Shown here: positions 28,179 to 35,912 of the stretch, piece by piece
How positions within the stretch are numbered: position 1 is the first letter of the stretch
How the letters are laid out: each line of letters opens with the position of its first letter
Assembly: GCF_026339995.1 (NCBI RefSeq)
Contig: NZ_JAPEPT010000007.1
Location: forward strand, 297,501 to 361,500
Source: Streptomyces sp. NBC_01481
Lineage (GTDB): Bacteria > Actinomycetota > Actinomycetes > Streptomycetales > Streptomycetaceae
DNA length: 64,000 nt
Reading direction: 5' to 3'
Notes under the pieces: model-generated
Database searches by the model: none
What the model was told of the DNA's origin: nothing
What the model saw: only the letters and a program-made list of their open reading frames with translations
Translations under genes and position numbers: made by a program

Positions 28179-29114
28179 TCAGTCAATGGCGTGGCCGTGT
28201 GCGCGTAGCGTCCGCAGCGCCTCGATCGTCACGATCGGCCGCGCCTCCAGAGCCGTGCCCGGCGCCCACTGGCGCCAATTGATCGGCCAGCCGCCGTCCT
28301 CGCGCTGCTCGCTCGCCAGATGCTCCAGAGAGCGCGTCATTTCCTCGTCCGTGAACCAGAAGCGGGCGAGCGATTGCGGCGTGCGGGCGTAGTGGTACGG
28401 GAAGTGGTGCTCACCCGGCGCATAGCCGGGCGAGACCGGATAGTCCTCGAGTCGTCCCGGGTCGAGCACCGCCAAGTGCCGCTCGCGCACCAGTCGTCCC
28501 AGCCGGTCCGCCGCGGCTTCGGCGCGTGAGCGGTCCGGCACCCCGTCGAGGAAAGCCACCGCGGCCTCGATCTCGTACGGATGCGACTTATCGAGACTGT
28601 CGACCGCGGCCCAGCAGAAGTCCGTGGCCCGGAACAGCCATGCGTGCCACACCTGATTACGGTGCAGCAGCCCGACCACCGGACCCGTCGCGAGCAGTTC
28701 GCTCGGGGGATCGTCGACGATCGGGATGAAGGGCGCGGCCGGATATCCCCGCTGCGAGGGGTGGATGGCGGGCAGCGCACCGTCGGACGTCGACACCTCG
28801 GTGAGGTAGCGGCACATCCGCTCCACGCGCAGTCCGCTGCAGCGTCCGATGGAGTCGAGGATGCGCAGGGCATGCGCGGTGTGCAGCGGCTGGCTGACCG
28901 GGCCGCGCAGATCGGGTTCGAGAGCGTGGCCGTAGCCGCCGTCCTCATTGAGATACGCGGCGAGGGCGGTTTCCACGGTGTCCGAGTCACCGCCCAGAAA
29001 GTGGTAGGCGAACCTCCGCTGTTCCAGCACGCGGGCGGTCAGCCAGATGAAGTGCTCTGCACGGGCGAGCGGTGACGCGAGTGAGGGCACGGGGGTTGCT
29101 CCGGTTCCAGCCAT
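28179..29114 (-). CDS. Alpha/alpha-toroid (prenyltransferase/terpene-cyclase-like) protein
   Basis: This 311-residue soluble protein has repeated helical segments with Gly/Trp-rich turns such as NEDGGYGHALEPDLRG and EQREDGGWPINW. These resemble the QW-type repeats of squalene-cyclase/prenyltransferase toroids. I see no DxDD cyclase motif, so a catalytic role is uncertain. The start MAGTGATPV at 29114 is the most plausible ATG, with GGTCGGAAC upstream. The gene is convergent with the TIR-methyltransferase gene, their stops being only five bases apart. It is divergent from the DUF3046 gene. Conserved hypothetical proteins of this kind occur in actinomycetes. Confidence 0.7.
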   Translation of the reverse strand: MAGTGATPVPSLASPLARAEHFIWLTARVLEQRRFAYHFLGGDSDTVETALAAYLNEDGGYGHALEPDLRGPVSQPLHTAHALRILDSIGRCSGLRVERMCRYLTEVSTSDGALPAIHPSQRGYPAAPFIPIVDDPPSELLATGPVVGLLHRNQVWHAWLFRATDFCWAAVDSLDKSHPYEIEAAVAFLDGVPDRSRAEAAADRLGRLVRERHLAVLDPGRLEDYPVSPGYAPGEHHFPYHYARTPQSLARFWFTDEEMTRSLEHLASEQREDGGWPINWRQWAPGTALEARPIVTIEALRTLRAHGHAID

Positions 29115-29192
29115 GTTCCGACCGTAGGGCGGAAAGGGCTTTCGGCACGCGGGACGGACAAAGCTGCACCCCAGGGGCGGGATACTGGCTTC

Positions 29193-29387
29193 ATGCGGTT
29201 GACGATTTTCTGGGAGCGCATGGCTGATCACTTCGGTCAGGCCTACGCGGACTCCTTCGCGCGCGACCATGTGATGGCCGAGCTCGGGGGGCGTACGGTG
29301 CACGAAGCCCTGGCCGCCGGCTGGGAGGCCAAGGACGTGTGGCGCGGGGTCTGCGCGGCGGTCGGGGTCCCGGCCGAGAAGCAGTGA
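29193..29387 (+). CDS. DUF3046 domain protein
   Basis: This 64-residue protein (MRLTIFWERMADHFG ... VHEALAAGWEAKDVWRGVCAAVGVP) matches the actinobacterial DUF3046 family over its whole length. Members are usually found just upstream of recA, as here (recA is about 1.7 kb downstream). The function is unknown. No strong ribosome site is visible before the ATG, so a leaderless start is possible. Confidence 0.85.
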   Translation: MRLTIFWERMADHFGQAYADSFARDHVMAELGGRTVHEALAAGWEAKDVWRGVCAAVGVPAEKQ

Positions 29388-29491
29388 CACCGGCAGCGGC
29401 CTGAGGGCGGGACGGGCGTTCAACTCCGGGGGCCGGGGACAGGTCGGGGACCGGGGGACCGGTAGCGGAACCCGTAGGCGACACTGGCCGG

Positions 29492-30931
29492 GTGGCCCAG
29501 ACCGACAAGACCGAGCAGGGTATGGCCGAGCCGGATGTGACCGCCGAGGACACCGCCGCTCGGAACACCGCCGCTCAGGACAGCAGCACACAGGACACGA
29601 ACGCTTCGGATGCGAGCGCTGGAGACGCGCGCGCTTCGGACCCGAGCGCTCAGCACACGACCGCTTCGGACACCCCCGCTCACGACGCGCCCCCGCCGAA
29701 CCCGCCGCCCCCCGCGCCCGGAGCCGGAGGTGTCGGGCCGGTCCGCATGCCCCGGTGGCTGCCGCGCGCCATGGTGCTCGCACTGGCGCTCTACGCCTGC
29801 TTCCAGCTGGGCAGTTGGGCTTTCCACCAGCTCATCGGGCTGCTGATCAACATCCTGATCGCCTTCTTCCTGGCGCTCGCGATCGAGCCGGCGGTGGGCA
29901 GAATGTCGGCGCGCGGCATGCGCCGCGGCCTCGCCACCTTCATCGTCTTCTTCGCGGTCTTCATCGCGGCCGCAGGCTTCGTCTTCCTCCTGGGCTCGAT
30001 GCTGGCCGGCCAGATCGTCGACATGGTGGAGGGCTTCCCCAAGTACCTCGACTCGGTGATCCGCTGGATCAACGACACCTTCCGTACCGAGCTCTCGCGC
30101 GTCGAGATCCAGGAAAGCCTGCTGCGCTCGGACTGGCTGCGGAAGTACGTCCAGAACAGCGCGAGCGGTGTGCTGGACATCTCCGCCACCGTCCTCGGCG
30201 GACTCTTCAAACTGCTGACGATCTTCCTGTTCGCGTTCTACTTCGCGGCCGACGGGCCCCGGCTGCGCCGCACGCTGTGCTCTCTGCTGCCGCCCGCCAA
30301 GCAGACCGAGGTGCTGCGGGCCTGGGAGATCGCCGTCGACAAGACGGGCGGCTACCTCTACTCGCGCGGCCTGATGGCGCTGATCTCGGGTGTCGCGCAC
30401 TACATCCTGCTGGAGATCCTGGGCGTGCCGTACGCCCCGGCGCTCGCCGTCTGGGTCGGGCTGGTCTCCCAGTTCATTCCGACCATCGGTACGTATCTGG
30501 CGGGCGCGCTGCCCATGCTGATCGCGTTCACGATCAACCCCTGGTACGCGCTGTGGGTGCTCGGATTCGTCGTGATCTACCAGCAGTTCGAGAACTATGT
30601 GCTGCAGCCCAAGCTCACCTCCAAGACGGTCGACATCCATCCCGCGGTGGCCTTCGGCTCCGTGGTCGCGGGAACGGCGCTGCTGGGCGCGGTCGGCGCG
30701 CTGATCGCGATTCCGGCGGTGGCCACTCTGCAGGCGTTCCTGGGTGCCTATGTGAAGCGGTACGCCGTGACCGACGACCCGCGCGTCCATGGCCACCGGC
30801 GGAGTGGCGGGGGGCAGGCGCTGGCCCGGCTGCGCGGCCTCCTGCGTGGCAGGGACACCCGGGAGTCCGGGGATGAGGAGGACGCCGCGTCCGGGACCTC
30901 CGGGACCTCCGGAACCGACGACCGGCCCTGA
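29492..30931 (+). CDS. AI-2E family (UPF0118) membrane transporter
   Basis: This 479-residue permease-like protein has about eight membrane helices between residues 90 and 420. Characteristic segments are LIGLLINILIAFFLALAIEPAV, GLMALISGVAHYILLEILGVPYAP, VGLVSQFIPTIGTYLAGALP and YQQFENYVLQPKLTSKTVDIHP. The first 85 residues are low-complexity (Thr/Ala/Ser/Asp, then Pro) and encoded by degenerate short DNA repeats. The C-terminal tail is charged. Substrates in the family vary, and AI-2 transport should not be assumed. The GTG at 29492 is the first in-frame start; an ATG at 29522 is an alternative. Confidence 0.85.
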   Translation: MAQTDKTEQGMAEPDVTAEDTAARNTAAQDSSTQDTNASDASAGDARASDPSAQHTTASDTPAHDAPPPNPPPPAPGAGGVGPVRMPRWLPRAMVLALALYACFQLGSWAFHQLIGLLINILIAFFLALAIEPAVGRMSARGMRRGLATFIVFFAVFIAAAGFVFLLGSMLAGQIVDMVEGFPKYLDSVIRWINDTFRTELSRVEIQESLLRSDWLRKYVQNSASGVLDISATVLGGLFKLLTIFLFAFYFAADGPRLRRTLCSLLPPAKQTEVLRAWEIAVDKTGGYLYSRGLMALISGVAHYILLEILGVPYAPALAVWVGLVSQFIPTIGTYLAGALPMLIAFTINPWYALWVLGFVVIYQQFENYVLQPKLTSKTVDIHPAVAFGSVVAGTALLGAVGALIAIPAVATLQAFLGAYVKRYAVTDDPRVHGHRRSGGGQALARLRGLLRGRDTRESGDEEDAASGTSGTSGTDDRP

Positions 30932-30961
30932 GGCGCACCCGCGGTGCCTCGCGTGGTGCGC

Positions 30962-30989
30962 TTGACACCAAAATCGAACATCCATTCTC
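30962..30989 (+). promoter_or_regulatory. Imperfect SOS (LexA) box and -35-like element before recA
   Basis: TTGACA at 30962-30967 is a consensus -35. TCGAACATCCATTCTC (30974-30989) resembles the actinobacterial LexA site TCGAACNNNNGTTCGA: the left arm is perfect, and the right arm keeps only the central TTC. LexA binding here would overlap a promoter and repress recA. The site lies 139 bases upstream of the recA ATG. Confidence 0.5.
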
Positions 30990-31061
30990 ATGGGATTCCG
31001 GCCCCAGGTTTCCCAGCGGTTCGCCGGAGTTATCCACAGGCTGGACGGACGTCGGGGCCCA

Positions 31062-31084
31062 TTGTCAGTGGCAGGGGTTAGCGT
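31062..31084 (+). promoter_or_regulatory. RecA-NDp (PafBC-type) promoter of recA
   Basis: TTGTCAGTG (31062-31070), N8, TAGCGT (31079-31084) matches the TTGTCRGTG-N8-TANNNT consensus at every defined position. A start near 31091 would give a leader of about 37 bases. In mycobacteria this promoter type gives LexA-independent DNA-damage induction through PafBC. Confidence 0.8.
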
Positions 31085-31127
31085 CTTTGACGTGAAGCGA
31101 TCGACTCAAGCAAATCGGGTGGAACCC

Positions 31128-32255
31128 ATGGCAGGAACCGACCGCGAGAAGGCGCTCGACGCCGCGCTCGCACAAATTGAACGGCAATTCGGCAAGGGCG
31201 CGGTGATGCGCCTCGGCGAGCGGCCGAACGAGCCCATCGAGGTCATCCCCACCGGGTCGACCGCGCTCGACGTCGCGCTCGGCGTCGGCGGCCTTCCGCG
31301 CGGCCGTGTGGTGGAGGTGTACGGCCCGGAGTCCTCCGGCAAGACGACCCTCACGCTGCACGCCGTGGCCAACGCCCAGAAGCTCGGCGGCTCGGTGGCC
31401 TTCATCGACGCCGAGCACGCCCTTGACCCCGAGTACGCGAAGAAGCTCGGCGTCGACATCGACAACCTGATCCTGTCCCAGCCGGACAACGGCGAGCAGG
31501 CACTCGAGATCGTCGACATGCTCGTCCGCTCCGGTGCGCTCGACCTGATCGTCATCGACTCCGTCGCGGCCCTCGTGCCGCGCGCGGAGATCGAGGGCGA
31601 GATGGGCGACTCGCACGTGGGTCTGCAGGCGCGGCTGATGAGCCAGGCGCTCCGGAAGATCACGAGCGCGCTGAACCAGTCGAAGACCACCGCGATCTTC
31701 ATCAACCAGCTCCGGGAGAAGATCGGCGTGATGTTCGGCTCGCCGGAGACCACGACCGGTGGCCGCGCGCTGAAGTTCTACGCCTCGGTGCGGCTCGACA
31801 TCCGCCGCATCGAGACCCTCAAGGACGGTACCGACGCGGTTGGCAACCGTACCCGCGTCAAGGTCGTGAAGAACAAGGTCGCGCCGCCCTTCAAGCAGGC
31901 CGAGTTCGACATCCTCTACGGCCAGGGCATCAGCCGCGAGGGCGGCCTGATCGACATGGGCGTGGAGCACGGCTTCGTCCGCAAGGCGGGCGCCTGGTAC
32001 ACCTATGAGGGCGACCAGCTGGGCCAGGGCAAGGAGAACGCCCGCAACTTCCTGAAGGACAACCCCGATCTCGCCAATGAGATTGAGAAGAAGATCCTGG
32101 AGAAGCTGGGCGTCGGCGTGAGGCCGGAGGCCCTGCCGGCCGAGCCGGGCGCGGATGCCGCCGGTGCGGCGGCGGCGGCCGAGGACCCGGCGAAGTCGGT
32201 GCCCGCGCCCGCCTCCAAGGCCAAGTCGGCCAAGTCGGCGGCGGCCAAGGGCTAG
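31128..32255 (+). CDS. recA: Recombinase RecA
   Basis: This 375-residue recombinase is the normal Streptomyces length. It forms filaments on ssDNA, performs strand exchange and triggers LexA cleavage. Visible features are Walker A GPESSGKTTL, the VIDSVAALVPRAEIEGEMGD region with loop L1, FINQLREKIGVMFGSPETTTGG (loop L2), and an Ala/Lys/Pro-rich C-terminal tail typical of the genus. The ATG at 31128 follows GGTGGAA closely. Two damage-related promoter elements lie upstream. recX follows after three bases, so the genes form an operon. Confidence 0.97.
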   Translation: MAGTDREKALDAALAQIERQFGKGAVMRLGERPNEPIEVIPTGSTALDVALGVGGLPRGRVVEVYGPESSGKTTLTLHAVANAQKLGGSVAFIDAEHALDPEYAKKLGVDIDNLILSQPDNGEQALEIVDMLVRSGALDLIVIDSVAALVPRAEIEGEMGDSHVGLQARLMSQALRKITSALNQSKTTAIFINQLREKIGVMFGSPETTTGGRALKFYASVRLDIRRIETLKDGTDAVGNRTRVKVVKNKVAPPFKQAEFDILYGQGISREGGLIDMGVEHGFVRKAGAWYTYEGDQLGQGKENARNFLKDNPDLANEIEKKILEKLGVGVRPEALPAEPGADAAGAAAAAEDPAKSVPAPASKAKSAKSAAAKG

Positions 32256-32258
32256 ACC

Positions 32259-32831
32259 ATGGCCCGGCGAACCGAATGGCCGGGCGACAGCACCTCCTCG
32301 TCGAGGGCCGAGAAGGAGCTGTCGCCCCAGGACCCAGCCGAGCGGGCGCGGGCGATCTGCCTGCGCCTGCTCACCGGAACCCCGCGCACCCGTAAGCAGC
32401 TCGCGGACGCGCTGCACAAGCGTGAGATCCCCTCGGAGGTGGCCGAGGAGGTCCTCTCGCGCTTCGAGGACGTGGGACTGATCAATGACGCGGCCTTCGC
32501 CGACGCGTGGGTGGAGTCCCGGCACCACGGCAGGGGCCTGGCCAGGCGCGCGCTTGCGCGAGAGCTGCGTACCAAGGGTGTGGACTCCGCCCTGATCGAC
32601 GAGGCGGTCGGGCAGCTCGACTCCGATCAGGAGGAGGAGACGGCGCGCGAGCTGATCGCCCGCAGGCTCGCCTCGACGCGGGGCCTGGACCGCGACCGGC
32701 GACTGCGCCGCCTGGCGGGCATGCTGGCCCGCAAGGGCTACCCGGAGGGCATGGCCCTCAGGGTGGTCAAGCGCGCACTGGAGGAAGAGGGCGAGGACGT
32801 GGGGGACGTGCCGGAGGAGGGCGGGATCTAG
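32259..32831 (+). CDS. recX: Regulatory protein RecX
   Basis: This 190-residue modulator binds RecA filaments and limits their extension and ATPase. The protein is three repeats of three-helix bundles, with AICLRLLTGTPRTRKQLADAL, VLSRFEDVGLINDAAFADAWV and GLARRALARELRTKGV as the recognisable core. It starts three bases after the recA stop, so it is co-transcribed, as in most actinobacteria. The N-terminal 25 residues and acidic C-terminus are variable. Confidence 0.93.
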   Translation: MARRTEWPGDSTSSSRAEKELSPQDPAERARAICLRLLTGTPRTRKQLADALHKREIPSEVAEEVLSRFEDVGLINDAAFADAWVESRHHGRGLARRALARELRTKGVDSALIDEAVGQLDSDQEEETARELIARRLASTRGLDRDRRLRRLAGMLARKGYPEGMALRVVKRALEEEGEDVGDVPEEGGI

Positions 32832-32842
32832 AGTCGCGGGAG

Positions 32843-32866
32843 CGCGGTACGGGGGGGGTAACCGCG
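32843..32866. terminator. Possible weak terminator between recX and rhodanese gene
   Basis: CGCGGT and ACCGCG form a 6-bp stem around a G-rich loop, 12 bases after the recX stop and between convergent genes. The stem is short and the loop is poor, so this is tentative. Confidence 0.3.
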
Positions 32867-32937
32867 TCCCACCGACCCGCCTCGCCGTTGCCGCCCCCGC
32901 CCGGCCTCCGTCGGGCGAAACCGTCAGGCCGGGACCG

Positions 32938-33324
32938 TCACCGCTGCACCGGGAGGCCCGCCGACTTCCATGCCTGGAAGCCGCCGATCAGGTCCGTAGC
33001 GCGGTGCAAGCCCAACTGGCGCAGGGACGCTGCCGCGAGGCTCGACGCGTAGCCCTCGTTACAGATCACGACGACCCGCAGATCGTGGCTCACCGCCTCC
33101 GGTGCGCGGTGGCTGCCCCGGGGGTCCAGACGCCACTCCAGCTCATTGCGCTCGACGACCAGCGCGCCAGGGATCAGACCGTCCCGCTCACGCAGGGCCG
33201 CGTACCGGATGTCCACGAGGAGGGCGCCGTCCGCAGCCGCCGCGAAGGCATCCTTCGGCTCGACGCGGTCGAGGTCCTCGCGGACCCGTTCCAGAAGTTC
33301 GTCGATTCCCACCTGCTCACTCAC
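32938..33324 (-). CDS. Rhodanese-like sulfurtransferase
   Basis: This 128-residue single-domain rhodanese has persulfide-forming Cys in VVICNEGYASS, with LLVDIRY near the N-terminus and IPGALVVERNELEW in the middle. It would transfer or accept sulfane sulfur in the cytoplasm. Its GTG overlaps the stop of the upstream cysteine dioxygenase gene (GTGA), so the two are translationally coupled. Together they point to cysteine/sulfane-sulfur catabolism. Confidence 0.88.
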   Translation of the reverse strand: MSEQVGIDELLERVREDLDRVEPKDAFAAAADGALLVDIRYAALRERDGLIPGALVVERNELEWRLDPRGSHRAPEAVSHDLRVVVICNEGYASSLAAASLRQLGLHRATDLIGGFQAWKSAGLPVQR

Positions 33325-33872
33325 TGCCAGTCCTCCGGACGCTCAACCTGCTCAAGACGCAGCACCTCACCGGACCGGCTGAAGCGGCGGATCAGCGGTA
33401 GCGGCGGGTAGTACGCGTGCACCGAGACGGCGTGTTCGCTGACCGACTCGTTCAGCACCTCGTGCACATGATGCTTCCCGAAGGCCCGGCCCCTGCCCGG
33501 CCCCAACTGCCGTTCGCGGTCGACCCCTTCGTTCAGCTCCAGGGTCCTCCAGCCGCTCGCGGGCAGGCGTACGGCGAGGGAGTTCTCCTTCAGTTCGCCC
33601 GCGGCCGTGGCGAACGCGCCGTGCGACTCGGCGTGGTCGTGCCAGCCGGTACCCGTGCCGGGGGGCCAGCCGATCAGCCAGGCCTCGCTGCCGCCGGGGC
33701 CCTTGAGCCGTACCCAGGTACGCCCTTCGGGGTCGAGGGGGAGCGAGGCGATGAGGTCTTGGTCGGCGGCTGAGCGCCGTACGAAGTCGAGAAGCTCGGC
33801 GGCCGTCGGCGCGCCCGAGTCACGGGTGGCGACAGATGGGGAGACAGGCTGCGCGGAGACAGGCTGGGACAC
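33321..33872 (-). CDS. Cysteine dioxygenase type I
   Basis: This 183-residue cupin oxidises cysteine to cysteine sulfinate with non-heme iron. Iron-binding His residues are visible in GTGWHDHAESHGAF and in GKHHVHEVLN. The GTG at 33872 (VSQPVSAQPVS) has AGGACGG about 8 bases upstream. The frame is open further upstream, but that stretch overlaps a convincing leader peptide on the same strand in a different frame. The next gene, rhodanese, overlaps by four bases. Expression is probably tied to cysteine through the leader. Confidence 0.88.
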   Translation of the reverse strand: MSQPVSAQPVSPSVATRDSGAPTAAELLDFVRRSAADQDLIASLPLDPEGRTWVRLKGPGGSEAWLIGWPPGTGTGWHDHAESHGAFATAAGELKENSLAVRLPASGWRTLELNEGVDRERQLGPGRGRAFGKHHVHEVLNESVSEHAVSVHAYYPPLPLIRRFSRSGEVLRLEQVERPEDWQ

Positions 33873-33900
33873 GGAAACCGTCCTGGAAGTTCGCGGGAAG

Positions 33901-33929
33901 GCGCGCCGGCTCAGCGGGTCACAGCGCGC
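33901..33929 (-). promoter_or_regulatory. Candidate attenuator hairpin before cysteine dioxygenase
   Basis: GCGCGC (33924-33929) and GCGCGC (33901-33906) can pair across a GC-rich loop that begins about 14 bases after the leader-peptide stop. Such a hairpin could respond to ribosome stalling at the leader cysteine codons. The mechanism is inferred and no alternative anti-terminator was worked out. Confidence 0.35.
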
Positions 33930-33942
33930 GGGGAAGGCGAAT

Positions 33943-34029
33943 TCAGCAGGACGGACGACACACGCAGCCCGCGTAGCGGACGAGGTCCATATGGACCCTC
34001 CGCCACAGGCGCACATTGGTGTCAGTCAC
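33943..34029 (-). CDS. Cys-rich putative leader peptide
   Basis: This 28-codon ORF (GTG start, TGA stop) has the core RRVHMDLVRYAGCVC and a final Cys-stop, giving three cysteines in the last seven residues. It closely resembles the Streptomyces leader-peptide class with a basic R-R-x-H-x-D-L stretch followed by Cys codons, found upstream of sulfur-metabolism genes. The stop lies 70 bases before the cysteine dioxygenase start. The GTG at 34029 has GGAG almost touching it; an in-frame GTG five codons later, with better spacing to the same GGAG, is also possible. Confidence 0.7.
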   Translation of the reverse strand: MTDTNVRLWRRVHMDLVRYAGCVCRPSC

Positions 34030-34061
34030 GCTCCGGAGTACACCATGTGCGCCTTCGACGG

Positions 34062-35657
34062 TCAATTGATGTCCGCAGTACGGTCACTGCGCACCGCTGA
34101 AGGGGCGCCTCCGCGCGCCGCGTCCGCCGCCGAGTACAGCTCAGCGGGCCGTACCCCCGCGAACGACGCGACCAGATGCCCGTCGGGCCGCACCAGCAGC
34201 ACCGTGTGTGCCGAAGCCCCTGGGTAGCCCTCCGTGACCAGCAGCTCCGCCCGCACCGGCAGCGCGCTGACCGCCGCCGTCAGTCGCGGCATCACGCCCG
34301 CGCTCACCCAGTGCCGACGGTCCCACACCCCCGTTCCGGGTGCGACGAGGATCACCAGCAGCTGCCCCTGCCCCAGCCGGTCCCGTAGCAGCGCGCTCGT
34401 CCCGTCCGGGGCGGTCACCCGCACATCCGCGACGGGCGCACCCGCCTCGGTACCGACGAGGGTCTGCGAAGGGGCGTGCTGGGGTGCCAGGGGGGAGTGC
34501 GTGTATACGGGGGGCGCGCCCAGCGGGCCGTACCCCAGATGGCCGTCAGTGAGCAGGATGTCGTGCCCGCGCGCGGCGCCCGGGAGGTACGTACGCAGTG
34601 CGCTGCCGCCGCGCAGTATCGGCAGCGACTGGTCGGCGGCGCGCAGCCGCGAGGCCACTGCCGCCCGCCGCTCCGCCTGATAACTGTCGAGCAGCGGCTC
34701 GGACGGGCCGTGGTGCCAGCTGTGCGCCAGCTTCCAGGCCAGGTTGTCCGCGTCCCGCAGCCCTTCGTCGAGCCCCTGAGTGCCGAGCGCCCCCAGCAGA
34801 TGCGCCGCGTCGCCCGCGAGGAAGGCCCGGTCGACCCGCCAGCGCCGCGCGAGCCGGTGGTGGAGGGTGTAGACGCCGGTGTCGAGGAGCTCGTACGCAG
34901 GTGTCTCGCCGCACCAGCCCGCCAGGGTGTCGCGCAGGCGGGCCACCAGGGAGTCGGGGGTGACCAGTTCACCGCGGGGCGCCAGCAGCCAGTCGAGCCG
35001 CCACACGCCGTCCGGGAGCGGCCTGGCGGTGACCTCCTCACCCCCCGTGCGCCACGGCGGCTGACGGTGCAGCAACGCCTCGTCGGGCCAGGGGAGTTCG
35101 GTACGCAGGGCGGCGACCGCATGCCGTTCCACCGCGGTGCGCCCCGGGAAACGGATGCCGAGCAGCTTGCGGACCGTCGACCTCGCGCCGTCGCACCCGA
35201 CCAGATGGCTTCCGCGCCACCATGTCGCCGCGGGCCCGCGGGTGTGCACGCTGATCCCGCACGCGTCCTGCTCCAGCGAGTCGACGCGGCTGTCGGTGAC
35301 GAGCTGGATCAGCCCCTGTCGGGCGACGGCGTCCCGCAGGCCGCGGGTGAGGGCGTGCTGGGGGATGTGCAGCGGCGCGGGTGCGGCCTGGTCGCCGAGC
35401 GGGAGCTGCCGCACGTCCTGGCGCCGGCGCATCGAGCGCCAGCCGGCCCAGCGGGCGCCTTCGTCACGGACAGTGCCGCAGCCGAGCCGTTCCAACATGG
35501 CCGCCATGTCGGACCGCAGCACGACGGTGCGAGCGGGCCGCGTCTCGTCCTTGCCGGCGGCTTCGTCGAGTACGACGGAGGGCACGTCCTGCTGCGCCAG
35601 GGCCAGCGCGAGCGCGAGCCCGACAGGCCCGGCCCCGACGATGATCACCGGGTCCAC
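34062..35657 (-). CDS. FAD-dependent aromatic monooxygenase (PheA/TfdB type)
   Basis: This 531-residue class A flavoprotein hydroxylase has FAD-binding GxGxxG in VIIVGAGPVGLALALAL, the middle motif LVGCDGARSTVRKLLG, and GD motif FLAGDAAHLLGALGTQGLDEG ahead of a thioredoxin-like C-terminal region. The fold is that of phenol or 3-(3-hydroxyphenyl)propionate hydroxylases and polyketide-tailoring oxygenases; the substrate is unknown. In the cofactor-shield motif the usual P-x-x-G-x-G-x-N pattern ends with G-L-D instead of G-x-N. The GTG at 35657 has AGGAG 8 bases upstream. It has no pathway partners nearby. Confidence 0.83.
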   Translation of the reverse strand: MDPVIIVGAGPVGLALALALAQQDVPSVVLDEAAGKDETRPARTVVLRSDMAAMLERLGCGTVRDEGARWAGWRSMRRRQDVRQLPLGDQAAPAPLHIPQHALTRGLRDAVARQGLIQLVTDSRVDSLEQDACGISVHTRGPAATWWRGSHLVGCDGARSTVRKLLGIRFPGRTAVERHAVAALRTELPWPDEALLHRQPPWRTGGEEVTARPLPDGVWRLDWLLAPRGELVTPDSLVARLRDTLAGWCGETPAYELLDTGVYTLHHRLARRWRVDRAFLAGDAAHLLGALGTQGLDEGLRDADNLAWKLAHSWHHGPSEPLLDSYQAERRAAVASRLRAADQSLPILRGGSALRTYLPGAARGHDILLTDGHLGYGPLGAPPVYTHSPLAPQHAPSQTLVGTEAGAPVADVRVTAPDGTSALLRDRLGQGQLLVILVAPGTGVWDRRHWVSAGVMPRLTAAVSALPVRAELLVTEGYPGASAHTVLLVRPDGHLVASFAGVRPAELYSAADAARGGAPSAVRSDRTADIN

Positions 35658-35729
35658 GGCGTGACTCCTGGGGCCCGAAGGGTCAGGCGGAAAGGTGAGG
35701 TGGGAGCCCGGTGCGCGATCACAGAACGT

Positions 35730-35759
35730 ATGCAACCCATTGCCGGTGCTTGCGTCAAG
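35730..35759 (-). promoter_or_regulatory. Candidate promoter of the flavin monooxygenase gene
   Basis: On the minus strand, TTGACG (35759-35754) and TGCATA (35735-35730) are 18 bases apart, about 75 bases upstream of the GTG. The -10 match is imperfect. Confidence 0.35.
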
Positions 35760-35854
35760 TGACGGGGGCCGGCGCCGGTGCTCCGCCCGCACGCTTCCCC
35801 TGTGCAGCGCCGTGTCGGCCCGCCGACGTGCCCCTCGATATGCGGCCATACGGT

Positions 35855-35886
35855 GAGGGGGCGGCGGCCAAGGCCGCTGCCCCCTC
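35855..35886 (-). terminator. Terminator of the gluABCD operon
   Basis: An inverted repeat GAGGGGGCGGCGGCC / CCGCTGCCCCCTC with loop AAG lies 27 bases after the gluD stop in the direction of transcription. One mismatch interrupts the stem. Confidence 0.75.
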
Positions 35887-35912
35887 GTGTTCTGCTGCCG
35901 GGCCCGATGCCG

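Noticed and set aside
31065..32528. A 487-codon open frame antisense to recA and recX
   Set aside because: It is a shadow of high-GC codon bias: no family resemblance, no ribosome site, and recA fully explains the region.
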